This document shows, one piece after another, positions 48,001 through 60,602 of a stretch of DNA of 64,000 nucleotides. Where the stretch lies: positions 6,899,513-6,963,512 of the forward strand of contig NC_092497.1 of NCBI RefSeq assembly GCF_047495875.1, written 5' to 3'. The position numbers were made by a program, and so were the translations under genes. How positions within the stretch are numbered: the first letter of the stretch is position 1; each line of letters starts with the position of its first letter. The notes under the pieces are model-generated. The model was given only the letters and a program-made list of their open reading frames with translations. It was not told where the DNA came from and did no database searches. Source of the DNA: Pithys albifrons albifrons (Eukaryota > Chordata > Aves > Passeriformes > Thamnophilidae).

Positions 48001-48324
48001 ATGCACTTCACACAGAGCAGCAGAGAAGAGAAGTAGTGCCTTTATCAAGCACACCTGCACTGACAGATCTTTTTAATATTAACAGAAGTTTTCAGTCCCT
48101 CTGCGGTGCAGGCACAGAATCCAGGTCTCTTGTCCAGTCACCAACTCATAACTTGAGTTTGAAGGCTGCTTTCCTCCTACTCTCTAGTTACACCAGCCTG
48201 TGTATTGTGAGCAGTGCTCAGGTGCAGGACTCTGCCAGATAAACACTGAGCAGATACTTGTTTATATGATATCAGCTCCTTTTATTCGCCTTTTTCCTCC
48301 ATTGCCACACAAGTTTTCTGACAG
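45092..48324. other. Noncoding DNA
   Basis: No gene or clear transposon. A TAGCTATAGCTATAGCTA short repeat lies near 45,735-45,752. Frames at 46,173-46,505 and 47,297-47,611 have no recognised features. Confidence 0.5.
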
Positions 48325-48590
48325 TATCCAAGGGAATGGCCTTAAGTTGTGTCAGGGGAGGTTTAGGTTGGATAGTAGAAAAAGATTCTTCCCCCAGAGG
48401 GTGGTTGGGCACTGGAACAGGCTCCCCAGAGCAGTGGTCACAGCATCAAGCCTGACAGCTCAAGACAGTTTGAACAATACTTTCAGGCACAGAGTGTGAC
48501 TGTTGGGGATGGTCCTGGGCAGGGCCAGAAGTTGGACTTGATGCTCATTGTGGGTCACTTCCAACTGAACATACTCTGTGATTTCCACAT
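48325..48590 (+). mobile_element. CR1 3' fragment
   Basis: It follows the CR1 C-terminal coding block and tail: AGGGAATGGCCTTAAGTTGTG, GGAGGTTTAGGTTGGATAGTAG, TTCTTCCCCCAGAGGGTGG, ACTGGAACAGGCTCCCCAGAG, GCAGGGCCAGAAGTTGGACTTGATG, and CACTTCCAACTGAAC. It is 5'-truncated. The tail wording (GGGCAGGGCCAG) marks a different CR1 subfamily from copies A-C. Confidence 0.9.
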
Positions 48591-51500
48591 CATTCTTCAC
48601 TCCAGCATTTTTCTCTTCCAGTTCCTTCCCAAATGAACAACTTACTCCCAATTACATTTTTCCCACTGGTCCCAGGTTTAAGACTTTCACACCAAAATTT
48701 TGTGTCTCTGTTCTTGCTACTAAGTTAATCTTGGCCTAATTTGGTAGCAGCGATGGATTTGCAAGACTGCTTTCCAAAATGTCACCAGAATTTCTCTCCA
48801 ATTTTCTGTGAGAGTTGGTCCTTTCTCTACACTTCCCTACCTGCCTGTGAAACTCAGCCATCCCACCATCAAACATGTAAATTTTGTCAGCTTCCCACTC
48901 TATGATTTCCGATATTCAGCATTTACTGATGTCATGTCCAGTAGCTTCTCATGTATGTTCAGAGAAATAAATGTCATGCCAAGGACCAGTCATCTGCCTA
49001 CATAACTTCATGGATTAAAAACTTCTTTCATCATGACTTTTTCTTCTTCATATATATTTACATATATAGATGAGAAGATATTTATATGACCAATTATATA
49101 TATATATGGGATATTTATTACTTTTTTCATCAAAATACATAAACCTTATAATAAGCACACTTTTTAGTCAAAGGAGTTTCTTTACTTAAGAAAGTCTATT
49201 TAATCCTACTTTGAAGATGTAGATGACTTATAAAATGACTTATGCAACTTCCTGATACCGATGAAGACAGAATTAGTGCATAGGGTTTTGGCTACTTGGA
49301 TGAGCAAATTTGACATTAGACCTGCAATGAAAAGTAACAGCTTTTAGTGTTTAAGTAGCTCTGAGGCACAATTCTCTCCTAGTAACACACAACTTTTCCT
49401 AGTAAGAAGAACATCTCCTTAATCAGAAGTGTTTTCTGAAGGAAAGTGCTTAAATTATTGTTTTGTAAGATTAATACAGATCACTTTATAAGATAGAAGT
49501 GATGGTAATTTTTTAAATCCCTTTTTACATAGGAGCTCAAAGGTCATCTCATCTGGCCTTGCTTCAGATATCTACAGTGTAGATCCACATGCAATTAATC
49601 ATTCACAATGATCACTGGAAAGAAAAAAAAAACAGCTCTTTCATGGAGTTGTGTAGGAAACCTACCTCTGCTTAATTTTAATCAGATCAGATATTACATC
49701 TAATTAGATCAGATATTACAGATCAGGCATTATTAGGTTAGAGTATTAATACAAGAGTTGGAGATCTGTTTTAAATTCTCTCCTAAGATTATGACTTGGC
49801 ATGAGTGCTTCAATCCTTTTGCTAAAAACTGGGTACCGTTAGAAAAAGTTAAGTGTCCAGAGAAAGAGAATGATTGTGTAACACAGCTTCTTAGGCAAGA
49901 AGCTTGTATGTCAGAGTGTTGGTTCTAATCCCTGTTCCCCAAATTGGGTTTGTATTTTATAGGAACAGTCATTAGACCAAATGTATCATGTGATCAAAAG
50001 TATTTTTTTTTACTTGCAGACCTTACACTCCAATGAAAAACCTACTGTTATACCTCCCTGAAGTCAAAACGGTTTCCATACTCCAGCTTCTGTGAGGAAT
50101 GTGCACCTCAAAAATTCAAATCCATTTACATGTTCTCTTATAAATTGATATCTTTTCCTTTTTAATTTTTTTTCTTATTTAAATACTATATTTTGAATGA
50201 GAAATGCTGAAAAATATAACTGTGTATTTCTTTTTTGGCATTAAGAGGAGAAACTAAACACAGTAAGAAGTGTGACACCAACACAGAACACATGCACACT
50301 TCCTACCAGTTCTCTTCAGTTATTTACTTATTTATTTGTTTGTTTAATTTTGGGGTTTTTTTGGAGGCAGAGGATCGTAATATTTACTTCTGAGATTTCA
50401 TTTTGGGTGTATCTATAAGTGGAATACAAATAAGTGTTCATCACATTCTGTGCAGCTCAATAAGATGCTCAGTCAGTCTAGTGGCTCTCACGTCCTGCAC
50501 TGTATTACCATCTCTATTAAACATGCCATTTTGTTAAAGATATGTATCCAAAAGAATGATTCCAATTAGGTGGTGATCATTATGAATGAGTGCCTGCTAT
50601 TTTTTCCAGCAGTATCCATTTGTGTCAGCGGAAGAGAGAGTTCCATCTCCTATTAATGTTTTTTTCCCTGATCTTATCGCTGCCACTGCATTCAGGTTCC
50701 CTCATCCATTTTAGGTCCTTCTTATTCAGGCCAATACCGCTAACCAAAGTATGCATGGCTGCTAATATCACACCTTAATTGGGGATATTAGCAAGATAAC
50801 CCAGCTTTAGTCTTTCAAACACCTTGGGTAAAACTTCTGTGGGAACGGATTTGCAAATCACTTCATGCTTGCCAGAATATTATTTCTGAACATCACAAGC
50901 AAGCCCACACACACTGACTTTCACACACAACCCCACATAAACTCCTCCACATACCTTTTTTTTTTAAAGGACTAGTAATTTTTGTCCATTTCAATAGCAA
51001 GTGTGAAATACAAGCTTGTCATTTCCCTTTTGTGGTACTGCAACCCAAAATTATAAATGGGCTGACATTTATGAGAGACTAAAATTTAGTGTGGTATTGG
51101 TAGTGGGTATTGAAAATGTTTTGATATGACAGGTGAAATACCTGCTACAGAAACCTTTGTTAAATTTCAGCTGACTACATCTGGCTAGAGAGAAAACAGA
51201 AAAGGCTGCAGGCAACTAATTTTAATGGTATTTCATTACTTCCCTCCCCCGGTCCCCAACCCCACCCACCGCCCCCCAAAAATAAAACAAAGGATTCATG
51301 TCTTTGGATCAAGATTTTAAAAACTGGAACCACTTGTCAGCTGCATGTGAAGTCACCTCCTCAGCCTTCTGGTGATTTCTGGTAACCTGTGCACAATATT
51401 CAGTGTTGACTGAACAAGACAGTGCAGACCACATGTGGCATATTGGACCCTGAGACTTCATTATCTCTGTTTCAGAACAGTCATCGTACTTGGTCAAAAC

Positions 51501-52700
51501 TTATAGCTCTTCAAATTGAAATTGCATTAGAAAAAATGCTGCATGTAGTGAGCTTTGGTCAGAACATGTTTGCATGAAAACTGTCTTAACCAAACTTTAT
51601 ATTTAAAGTTCCTGTATTGTCTGCTGAATTGGGACTGAAGCACAATTTAGTCAGTCAGTAGCCCTTAGCCTACGTTTTCTGATAGTCAGAAACAGAATGC
51701 AAATACTCTGAAAACTTGTCCAGGGATATTTTTTTCAGTTTCCTCCAGAGAATCAGTGCAGCAGTTATTTTCTGCTGATGGTCATTTATTCCAGTTCTTA
51801 CCTGACCTGCCTCTAAATTAGAAATAAGACTAAAAGTCTCATGGGACCAGTCAAGAACCAAGCAAGGAAGTAAACCAAAATAAATTATAGCAAACAGGCA
51901 AGACATCCTTGTTTTACATTTGAGACTAGCTCAAAGTTATTTTGATATTAACTGAGACCTCTGAACACTATTATTTTTTAAAATCCGAACTTCTCTGTCA
52001 GCTCCATGATCTTACAACCATATTTCAAAACTCTTCATACAAGGAAACAAGACAGAGAGATGTACAAAACTAGACTGAACTTCATTAAAATTATCCAGTT
52101 AATTTTTCCTGGAAGCAAGGCAGACTGGACTTTTTATTTAGTTTGACAGAAGTCCAGATTTGTAATTATTAGGATGTCAGCAAAGCTTTCCTCCCCTTTT
52201 CTTTATAAACCCTAGTTCTTTCACAGCAATTCTAACAAAGAATTTTTGGAGACATAGAACTAGGCTAATTATGAAATCAACTCAAGTCCTGCTATTACAC
52301 AAACTTAATCTGTCGATCATAGAGACATGGGGAATAATGAAGTAAAATATGTCAATTCTATCTAAATAGATTGCATGTCCTAGATAAGATAACTATGAGC
52401 ACAAATTTTCAGCTGTCTTTTTCTGCTGAATTTTACTTCTCTAAGGATTTGAGGTTTGACTTTCTTTTTTTAAATGGTGCTGAATTCTGCCATCATGAAT
52501 AGTGACTTGAGAAAAGGCTATGTGAATAACTGAGCTCATGTCTAGCCAGAACAGTTCTTCAATGCATGCTTAATTTGTTGTAGAATAGATGACTGTTCCA
52601 TACTAGGAAAACAAAATCATATTGTGATATAAGGGAGTTTAACAGTAGTAGTAGCAATAGAACATGTGGGAATGATAGTAGCAGTACTACTATTGCTACT
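48591..52700. other. AT-rich noncoding DNA
   Basis: No gene was identified. Small structures: AT-dinucleotide tracts near 49,051-49,112, a direct repeat of AGATCAGATATTACA at about 49,684 and 49,707, a C-rich stretch at 51,246-51,279, and an 11-bp inverted repeat (52,650-52,660 / 52,690-52,700) that abuts the following CR1. Confidence 0.5.
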
Positions 52701-52956
52701 TACCTGCTAGGGTTTTGGCTGGTGCTCCTCCAACTGTTTTCAGGTGATTCAGAGGTGTGGCTTGCTCGTTAGCAGGAGGTTGAGAAGACTTTAAAAACAT
52801 CTCACGGGAGATCAAGCAACCTGGAGCACGGAAGAGCAGGCAAACAAGGGTGTGGCAAGTCAGGGAGGGTGTGGCATGGCAGTTTGCACAGCAGTTCACA
52901 TAGGCAGGGTGAGCAGGCCCAGCAAAAACCTTGGTGTTTTCTGGGCTTTCCTTTCC

Positions 52957-53045
52957 TTTTTTTTTTTTTTTTGTTTTTTCTTTTTTCTCTTTTGTTTATT
53001 TTTTCTTTCTTTTTTTCTTTTTTTTTCTTTTCTTTTTTTTTTCCC
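52957..53045 (+). repeat. T-rich polypyrimidine tract in the CR1 5' leader
   Basis: Almost pure T with scattered C and single G interruptions, ending CCCCCCACAG at 53,052. The corresponding tract in copy A (7,801-7,815) is only about 15 T. Expansion is therefore specific to this copy. The frames read through it are low complexity. Confidence 0.9.
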
Positions 53046-53112
53046 CCCACAGCTCAAGGCAGTCATACCTCCCAAATAGACGAAAGCTGTTGCTCCTGTT
53101 ACCAGTAGAGGT

Positions 53113-54155
53113 ATGTCAACACAGACAGAATCCTCTAAAAAGGATGCAGCCACTCAGGCCCCTGGCTGCATAGATTGTTTGAGCCTGGAACTGCTACCAG
53201 AGGATAGTGTGAGAAGCACCTGCATACGATGTGAGCAGGTGAACCATTTGCTGTGTCTGGTGGCAGAGCTAAAGGAAGAGGTGGAAAGGCTCAGAAGCAT
53301 AAGGGAGAGGGAAAAGGAAATTGACTGGAGGAGTCACACCCTTCCAACTCCTAAGGAAGCCCAGCAGGAGGTGGTGAACCCCAGCCTCTCCTGCCATCAG
53401 GCAAACAGAACAGACCATATGGATGGGAAAGAAGGGAAACAGGTGCCTGGTAGTAGAGGCAAAAACACCCCCTATCGACCCCTTTCACCTACTGGGATGC
53501 CTTTCAAAAACAGGTATATGGTCCTGGACTCAGAAAGTCTGATGGAGGACAGTCAGGCGGAAGATCTGTCTACAAGATCTTCTGGTTACCCCCAGTCTAC
53601 CAGACAAGTTACAACTACAGATACGAGGAAAAAGAGAAGGGTTGTTGTAATCGGTGACTCCCTTTTGAGGGGAACTGAGGGCCCTCTATGTTGGCCAGAC
53701 CCATCCCACAGGGAGGTTTGCTGCCTTCCCAGGACCAGGGTGAGGGATATTACTAAGAGACTTCCTAAGATAATTCAACCCTCAGACTATTACCCGCTGT
53801 TGGTTGTCCAGGTTGGAAGTGATGACATCAATGAAAGAAGTACCAGGGAAATTAAAAAAGATTTCAAGGCACTGGCCCAATCACTTCATGGGACAGGATC
53901 ACAGGTAGTAATTGCCTCAGTTCCTGTGCTATTTGGGATGAATGAGGAGATAAATGAGGAGAGGTTTAGGAAAGCCCAGCTTACCAGTAGGTGGCTTAGG
54001 GAATGGTGCTATCGTCAAAATTTGGGATTTTTGATCATGGGGCCAACTCCATGTTGCCTAGTCTCCTCAAACCAGATGGGCTTCATTTATCTAAGCAGGG
54101 CAAAAGAACTGTAGCCCATAAGTTGGCAGGGTTGGTTAGGAGGGCTTTAAACTAG
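53113..54155 (+). pseudogene. CR1 ORF1 (esterase-type), frameshifted near its end, copy B
   Basis: An open frame starts at an ATG (53,113; MSTQTESSKK) and runs 333 codons. Domains: paired cysteines (CIDC at residue ~19 and CIRC at ~37), a coiled coil (LCLVAELKEEVERLRSIRE, ~48-67), a low-complexity linker, and an SGNH/GDSL esterase domain from ~residue 175. The latter has VVVIGDSLLRG (Ser nucleophile) and VQVGSDD. The frame ends prematurely at 54,114 because one T appears missing from a T-run near 54,030; the DGLH block with the catalytic Asp and His lies in the next frame, followed by a natural-looking TAG at 54,153-54,155. A TAG 12 codons upstream of the ATG, where copy A has CAG, shows that the frame could extend further 5' in related copies. 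Confidence 0.88.
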
Positions 54156-54234
54156 GTTTGAAGGGGAAGGGACTGAAACTGGACTCTCCGGAGATAAGCC
54201 TAAGGGTGTAGAGCCCGAGTTGAGAGTAAAATCA

Positions 54235-57008
54235 ATGGCCCAGATGAAGAGCACGTACACCAATGCACATAGTATGGGGAAAAAACAAGAGGGGCTGGAA
54301 GCCATAGTACAGCAGGAATACTATGACATAGTTGCTGTCACAGAACCATGGTGGGATGACTCAGATGACTGGAGTGCAGCTATGGGTGACTACAAGCTCT
54401 TCAGAAAGGACAGGTAGAGCAGGAGAGGTGGAGGGGTGGCTTTATATGTTAGAGAGTCTCTTGACTCTGCTGAACTTGAGGTCAGCAGTGACAAAGTTGA
54501 ATGCCTGTGGACCAAACTCAGGGAGAAGGCCAATAAGGCTTAAATCCTCATGGGTGTCTGTTACAGACTGCCCTACCAGGATGATGAAGGAGATCGACTA
54601 TTCTACAAGCAGCTGGCAGATGTCTCAAAATCTCCAGCCCTTGTTCTTGTGGGTGGCTTTAACCTGCCAGATATCTGCTGGGAGCTTCATACTGCAGAGA
54701 AAAGGCAGTCAAGGAGGTTCCTGGAGTGCATAGAGGACAATTTCCCTCATCAACTGGTAAATGAGCCTACCAGGGGTAAGGCCTCACTAGACCTACTGTT
54801 TACAAACAGAGAGGGGCTGGTAGGTGATGCAGTGGTTGGAGGCCGCCTGGGGCATAGTGACCATGAAATAATAGAATTTTCGACACTCAGAGATGCAAGG
54901 AGAGCCACCATTAAAACCTCTACACTGGACTTCCAGAGGGCAGATTTTGGCCTATTCAAAAGACTAATTCACAGCATACTCTGGGAAACAACCTTGAAAA
55001 ACACGGGAGTCCAGGATGGCTGGACATGTTTTAAGAAGGAAATTTTGAGTGCACAGCAACAGGCTATGCCAGTGTGCCGAAAGACCAGCCGGAGGGGATG
55101 ATGGCCAGCTTGGTTAAATAGGGAGATTCTGCAAGAAATCAGGGATAAAAAGAAAGTTTACAGACTGTGGAAAAAAGGGCTGGCTACTTATGAAGAATTT
55201 ATGAAGATAGCTAGGTCATGCAAAAAAAAAAAATTAGGGAAAGAAAAGTGGAATTTGAAATTTGGCTAATTATGTTAGGGATAACAAAAAGTCCTTCTAT
55301 AAATACATTAATAACACAAGGAGGGGCAAGGAAAACCTCCATTCTCTGTTGGACTTGGAGGGAAATAAAGTTATGAAAGATGAGGAGAAGGCTGAGGTAC
55401 CTAACACCTACTTTACCTTAGTTTTTACCAGTAAGATAGGTGGGCCTGAAGACAACTGGCCTCTGGAGATGCTAGACACAGAGAGGGAGCTGAATAGCAC
55501 CCCTCTATTCCAGGAGGAAATAGTTACTGACTTACTGAGCCAGCTGGATCCTAACAAGTCTATGGGACCAGATGGGATCCATCCCAGGGTGATGAGGGAG
55601 CTGGAAGAAGACCTTGCCAAACTGCTCTCCATCATCCTCCAACAGTCCTGGGTCTCTGGGGAGGTCCCAGATGCTTGGAAGTCGGCAAATGTCACCCCAA
55701 TCCACAAAAAGGGCTGCAAGCAGGACCCTGGCAACTGCAGGCCTGTCAGACTGATCTCCGTGCCTGGCAGGGTTATGGAGCAGATCATCCTGAGTGCAAT
55801 CACACAGCACCTTCAGGGTGGACAGAGATTAGACCCAGCCAGCATGGGTTTTAGGAGGGTCAGGTCTTGTCTGACCAATCTGATCTCCTTTTATGATCAG
55901 GTGACCCACGTGGTGGATGAGGGGAAGGCTGTGGATGTGGTCTATCTAGACTTCAGTAAGGTCCCTGACACTGTCTCCCATAATATACTCCTGGAAAAGC
56001 TGGTAGCCCATGACCTGGACAAGTGTACCCTCTCCTGGAGTAGGAACTGTCTGGAGGGCTGGGCCCAGAGAGTACTTGTGAATGGAGCTGCATCCAGCTG
56101 GCGGACGGTCACCAGTGGTGTTCCCCAGGGGTCTGTATTGGGTCCAGTCCTCTTTAACATCTTTACTGATGATTTAGATGAGGGGATTGAGTCCATCATC
56201 AGCAAATTTGCTGATGGCAACAAGTTTGGAGGAAGTGTCGACCTGCTGGAAGGCAGGAGGGCTCTGCAGAGGGATCTGGATAGACTTGAGAGATGGGCTG
56301 ATTCCAATGGGATGAAGTTCAATAAGGCCAAGTGCCGGGTCCTGCACTTTGGCCACAACAACCCCATGCAGTGCTACAGGCTGGGCACAGAGTGGCTGGA
56401 GAGCAGCCAGGCAGAAAGGGACCTTGGAGTACTAATTGACAGGAAGCTCAACATGAGTCAACAGTGTGCCCAGGTGGCCAAGAAGGCCAATGGGTTCCTG
56501 TCCTGTATCAAAAGTAGCATGGCTAGTGGGACCAGGGAAGTGATTCTCCCTGTACTCTGCATTGGTGAGGCTACACCTAGAATGCTGTGTTCATCTCTGG
56601 GCTCCTCAGTTCCGAAAGGATATTGAGGTGCTGGAGTGGGTCCAGAGAAGAGCAACAAGGCTGGTGAAGGGACTGAAGCACAAGTCCTATGGGGAGAGGC
56701 TGAGGGAGCTGGGGGTGTTTAGCCTGGAGAAGAGGAAGCTCAGAGGTGACCTCGTCACTGTTTATAACTACCTGAAGGGAAGTTGTAGCCAGGTGGGGGC
56801 TGGTCTCTTCTCCCAGGCACTCAGCAATAGGACAAGGGGGCACGGGCTTAAGCTCTGCCAGGGGAAATTTAATTTGGATATCAGAAAAAAATTCTTTCCA
56901 GAGAGAGTAATCAGGCATTGGAATGGGCTGCCCAGAGAGGTGGTGGATTCACCATCCCTGGAGATTTTTAAACGCAGATTGGACGTGGCATTGAGCGCCA
57001 TGATCTAG
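54235..57008 (+). pseudogene. CR1 ORF2 endonuclease-reverse transcriptase, broken, copy B
   Basis: The start ATG at 54,235 lies 80 bp after the ORF1 stop. The endonuclease keeps the catalytic Glu (VTEPWWD) and SDH motif (GHSDHEIIE), but GDFN reads GGFN (codon 54,655-54,657). Stops occur at 54,415, 54,541 and 55,099. A frameshift lies between 55,101 and 55,262, where an A-run is expanded and GTAA is missing. The reverse transcriptase (55,262-56,626) has MGPDG, YLDFSK (motif A), [11 protein letters not shown] (motif B) and FADG (Gly codon 56,216-56,218) for FADD. A compensating pair of one-base indels at about 55,824 and 55,849 garbles the PSQHGF segment. Loss of one C near 56,549 shifts the C-terminal part (56,562-57,008), which ends at a normal-looking stop. 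Confidence 0.93.
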
Positions 57009-57110
57009 TAAATGGACCAGAGTTGGACCAAGTGTTGGACTTGATGATCTCAGAGGTCTTTTCCAACCCGATCAGTTCTATTAGTCTATGATTCTATGAT
57101 TCCATGACTA

Positions 57111-60100
57111 GCAAAACAGGAAAATGTTGGAATATATTTGAGAAGTCTAGCTACCTGCCCAAGAGTGGCATGTTGTCATATATAAGATTTCTTTTTTAAG
57201 TGAAAAATATTATGGTGTCTTGCTTACAACTATGTCAATTTTCTTTTTCACCAAGATAACTCACAGTTAAATATTAATATAAATAATTAAAATTATTTAG
57301 CACATACTTCAATATTGTCTTTAATATGATTTTGCTTTTCATTACTGGACTGTAACTATCAAACCCACATCATATTGCATTGTAACTATGACTAGAATTT
57401 GGACTCTAACTGCACATCTCAGCTACAATGAACCATGTGATCGAAGTCAGTCCTCTAAAAAAATATCTCATACATCTAATTAGAAATTATTTTAGGTAGG
57501 ATGAGATAAATCATGCACTTGATAACTTGGTTTGTCTAAATAAATAACAGAAAAATTTTTGATGCCTGATATAAAAACTATCATGAATTTGATGATATTC
57601 CAAATGCAATGAAGGGAATCACAGCTTAAATATCCCAGTCTAGCTGGGCAGTTCTGCAGTGCATATTCTTCTGTGAATCTGAATTTGTTTCTTTGGAGTT
57701 TTTTTGTTTTGTTTTTTTTCTAGCTATGTTCATCTCGATTGTATGGCAAAGGCCTAATTCTGCATCTCATTGCAAATATTTATTAAAACAGCTCTTTGGT
57801 GCTCTGCTAATGGATGTTAAACATAATTAAACCTGGATCTCCTCTATTCATGGACAACTCCATTCTTTGAACATCCCATATAATACCCAATGAGGGCCAG
57901 GAGCCTGAACAAGTATGTAGTTATTATCAGAGGGAGAGTTTAAACATTTCAACTTTTCCCAACATATTGTGTGTCAGCCTCACACCTGCAGACAGTTGCG
58001 ACTGTTTTGGTTTTACTATTTTAAAGTTAATTGAACATACATATGCCCACGCATACTCACAAAAGCACATATCAATAAACAAGTTCTCATTTGATGTCTT
58101 TTCCTACAGTGCCAAAAATATCCCATTGTTATAAACAACATAGAATTTAAAAACTGATTTATTTCAATAGACTTGTATACCACAGCATGTGTACAAATTA
58201 CACATCACTGGTTGAAAAAAAGATGCACGTAATGTATAGAATGAACTGTTTCAACTTTTTTTTCTCCTCTTCTTGCTGCTATAATTTTTATATCTCATTT
58301 TACCTCTGTAATTAAGACAGGTCTGGTAGGTATTTAAATTAGCCTGGCTTTCATCTCTATCACACATTCATTTCAAAACTTTTATGAATATTTAATAGAG
58401 GCTTTATAATTCATGGTGATATGATGAACAGCCTTTTGGCCGTTAAGTCAATTGACAGAAAGGGGAAAAATAAAAAAAGAAAAAGAAAGAACCCCTCTCT
58501 TCAGGCAGAAATAATAACGATTCTATTTCTGTTCCTAGATTGGTGATTACACAGTCACCTGTTTTCACATTAAACTTTGATGATAAATTACTCAGCAACC
58601 ATGATAATATCAGAAGTTTTACTGGCCAGAACAAATTGCCAGTAATTGCTTGCATGATAAAGGGAAAGAGCTGTTTCGTAGTCCTTCTGTCCTTCCCCGT
58701 AGGGAATATCTGCAACCCCACAATCAAACTGCTTCTGTCCAGATATATTTCCTCTCTCTTTCATTTCCCTCTCTGTTCTCTTTCTTTTCCTCCCCCTCTC
58801 CCTGCCTTTTTTTTTTTTTTGAGGGGGGGGGGGTGCAGGGGGGTGTTGGGGTTTTTTTGTTTAATTTCAAATCATTTCAAAGGCAATTCTCTTAGCCTTT
58901 AAAGAATATATTAACATTCCATTAACACTGTCATGGTTTTTTTATGCCTATCAAGAACACAGGCCAAGAAGTCCAGTTAAACTTCATGTAGGCCTGAGGT
59001 CAAACAGGTTCATTTATTTATTTATTCACTTTTATTCAGTAGAGTCAATACATATTTTAAAATCATATTTTGGTGGGGTACTGCCAGTACATTTTCAAGT
59101 CTAACAAAGATGCCATTGTGAAGCAAGCATTTTGTACAGATTTTTTTCACAGAGAACTAGCTCTTATTATTATTACCCTCATCAGCAGAGATAAATCACC
59201 ACTCTAAATCACCACTGCTGTTCTTATTGCTGTTACTGTTATCATTACTGTAATTTTGTAATTATTATGGTTATAATTTTTCTTATCACTGTCAAAACTA
59301 GCAACTTTGCAAAGATCAGAGCTCTCTTTATGATAGATATCTTAAAAGCACAGGGCAGTAGCACTTCCCCACTGTGAATCACAACAACAGCATTCTCTTC
59401 ACTGGGAGAATGTATCTCTTTGTTCTGGGCAGTAGCATGACTGTTCTGCTTCTTTTTGGGAACCTGTGAGGGTAAACTTCAACACTGGCTGCATGAGACC
59501 TTCGCTGCTGCAGTTGGTCTCCATAATAAATCAGCAAATAGTTGGGTCCCTTGAACCTCTTTGCCTGCAAAATAAGTTACATAAACAATAACATTTAATG
59601 TATGTATATCATTGTATGTATGTTTGTCATTGTATGTATATATACTAAAGAGGATTTTCCAGAGTGAAGACAGGCTGAGGGGCAGAAACCTGTTTATGTT
59701 GGTTTGTGGTTTTTATTTTTTTCCCTGAAATATTAACAATTTCATAAAAGGGCTCAGAAACAAGGATCTTAACCATATTCACCAAAAAGATCAGTTTAAT
59801 TTACAGGTGTTTAAATAGTAATGATGACTGTGTTATAACTATTCATATTTCAAAATCACACATATGTGATGATGAGCCATTTCACATAAACCCAAAGTAT
59901 CTTCTATGATCATAAAACATTTTGCACTGTGAAGGTTTGTTGAAGAGAGAGAAGAAAGAAAGAAGACAATAAACATATCACTGACAAATTCACTTTTCAG
60001 TTATTCTACATTATGAATTTACTGAGTAAAAAGTATAAAGGAAAAATATGTTCATTATAATAAGTTAAAGCCATTTGAAATGGAAGCCGGGTTTTCACCA

Positions 60101-60602
60101 GTACATCAGCATTTTGTACCCCATTATTCTTAGGTTTTGCTAATATTTAGCTCAAAATTCAGTACAGGTTGACTTAGACATGATTTCTTTTAGCTTAGGG
60201 GTTAAATTAGTCATTGATATTTTTATTTTCAGAATTCTTTCTCCCTTTCTCTTCAAAGGAATCTTCAGAGCTTCAGCTCCAAATAGGAAGGGGAAAAAAG
60301 GTGTTGTCATGCAAACGTGAACACATGAAGTCTTATTTCTATTGCTTTTGATGTGTGAACACAGTGCCATTCTCTAGCTGGCAAGTGCCCAGATGCTTTT
60401 TATTTTATTGCTGGCTGGAACGCCTAATAGGCATAAACTAGCTGGAAACAGGACCCACATGGATTTTAGCACATTTAGATCTTGAATAATTTAAGTAATT
60501 TGATTTCAGTGATGTGAGATTGAGTCAAATAAGCAAAAGTTTACACGATTTTAGATGTGAACAATTATCCATCCAAGATTACAGGTTATTTCTCCTCAAA
60601 TA
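57111..60602. other. AT-rich noncoding spacer between inverted CR1 copies
   Basis: No gene or transposon was identified. It contains a T14 + G-rich tract at 58,807-58,851 and motif-rich blocks near 57,740-57,860 (GCAAATATTTATTAAAACAG) and 58,360-58,460 (TTATGAATATTTAATAG) that could be conserved elements. Frames at 58,443-58,902 are crossed by low-complexity sequence and are not credible. Confidence 0.5.
58807..58851 (+). repeat. T14 followed by G-runs (possible G-quadruplex)
   Basis: A T14 run is followed by GA, then G11 (58,823-58,833), G6 (58,838-58,843) and G4 (58,848-58,851) separated by four-base loops. This meets the usual G-quadruplex pattern on the plus strand if the G11 run is split. 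Also prone to sequencing error. Confidence 0.75.

Larger units (their letters stand above)
52711..57110 (+). mobile_element. CR1 LINE, near full length (copy B)
   Basis: A plus-strand CR1 of about 4.4 kb: 5' leader (52,711-53,112) shared with copy A, ORF1, ORF2 and a short 3' tail. The tail has TTGGACTTGATGATCTCAGAGG, then TTCCAACCCGATCAG, and ends in imperfect TCTATGATTCTATGATTCC repeats. The leader holds two GGTGTGGCA motifs and a 90-bp T-rich tract ending CCCCCCACAG just before ORF1. ORF1 and ORF2 carry stops and frameshifts. No clear target duplication, as usual for CR1. It forms an inverted pair with copy C across a 3.5-kb spacer. Confidence 0.96.

Noticed and set aside
52852..53173. Phe-rich or Lys-rich frames around the T tract
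   Set aside because: They are translations of the low-complexity leader tract of copy B.
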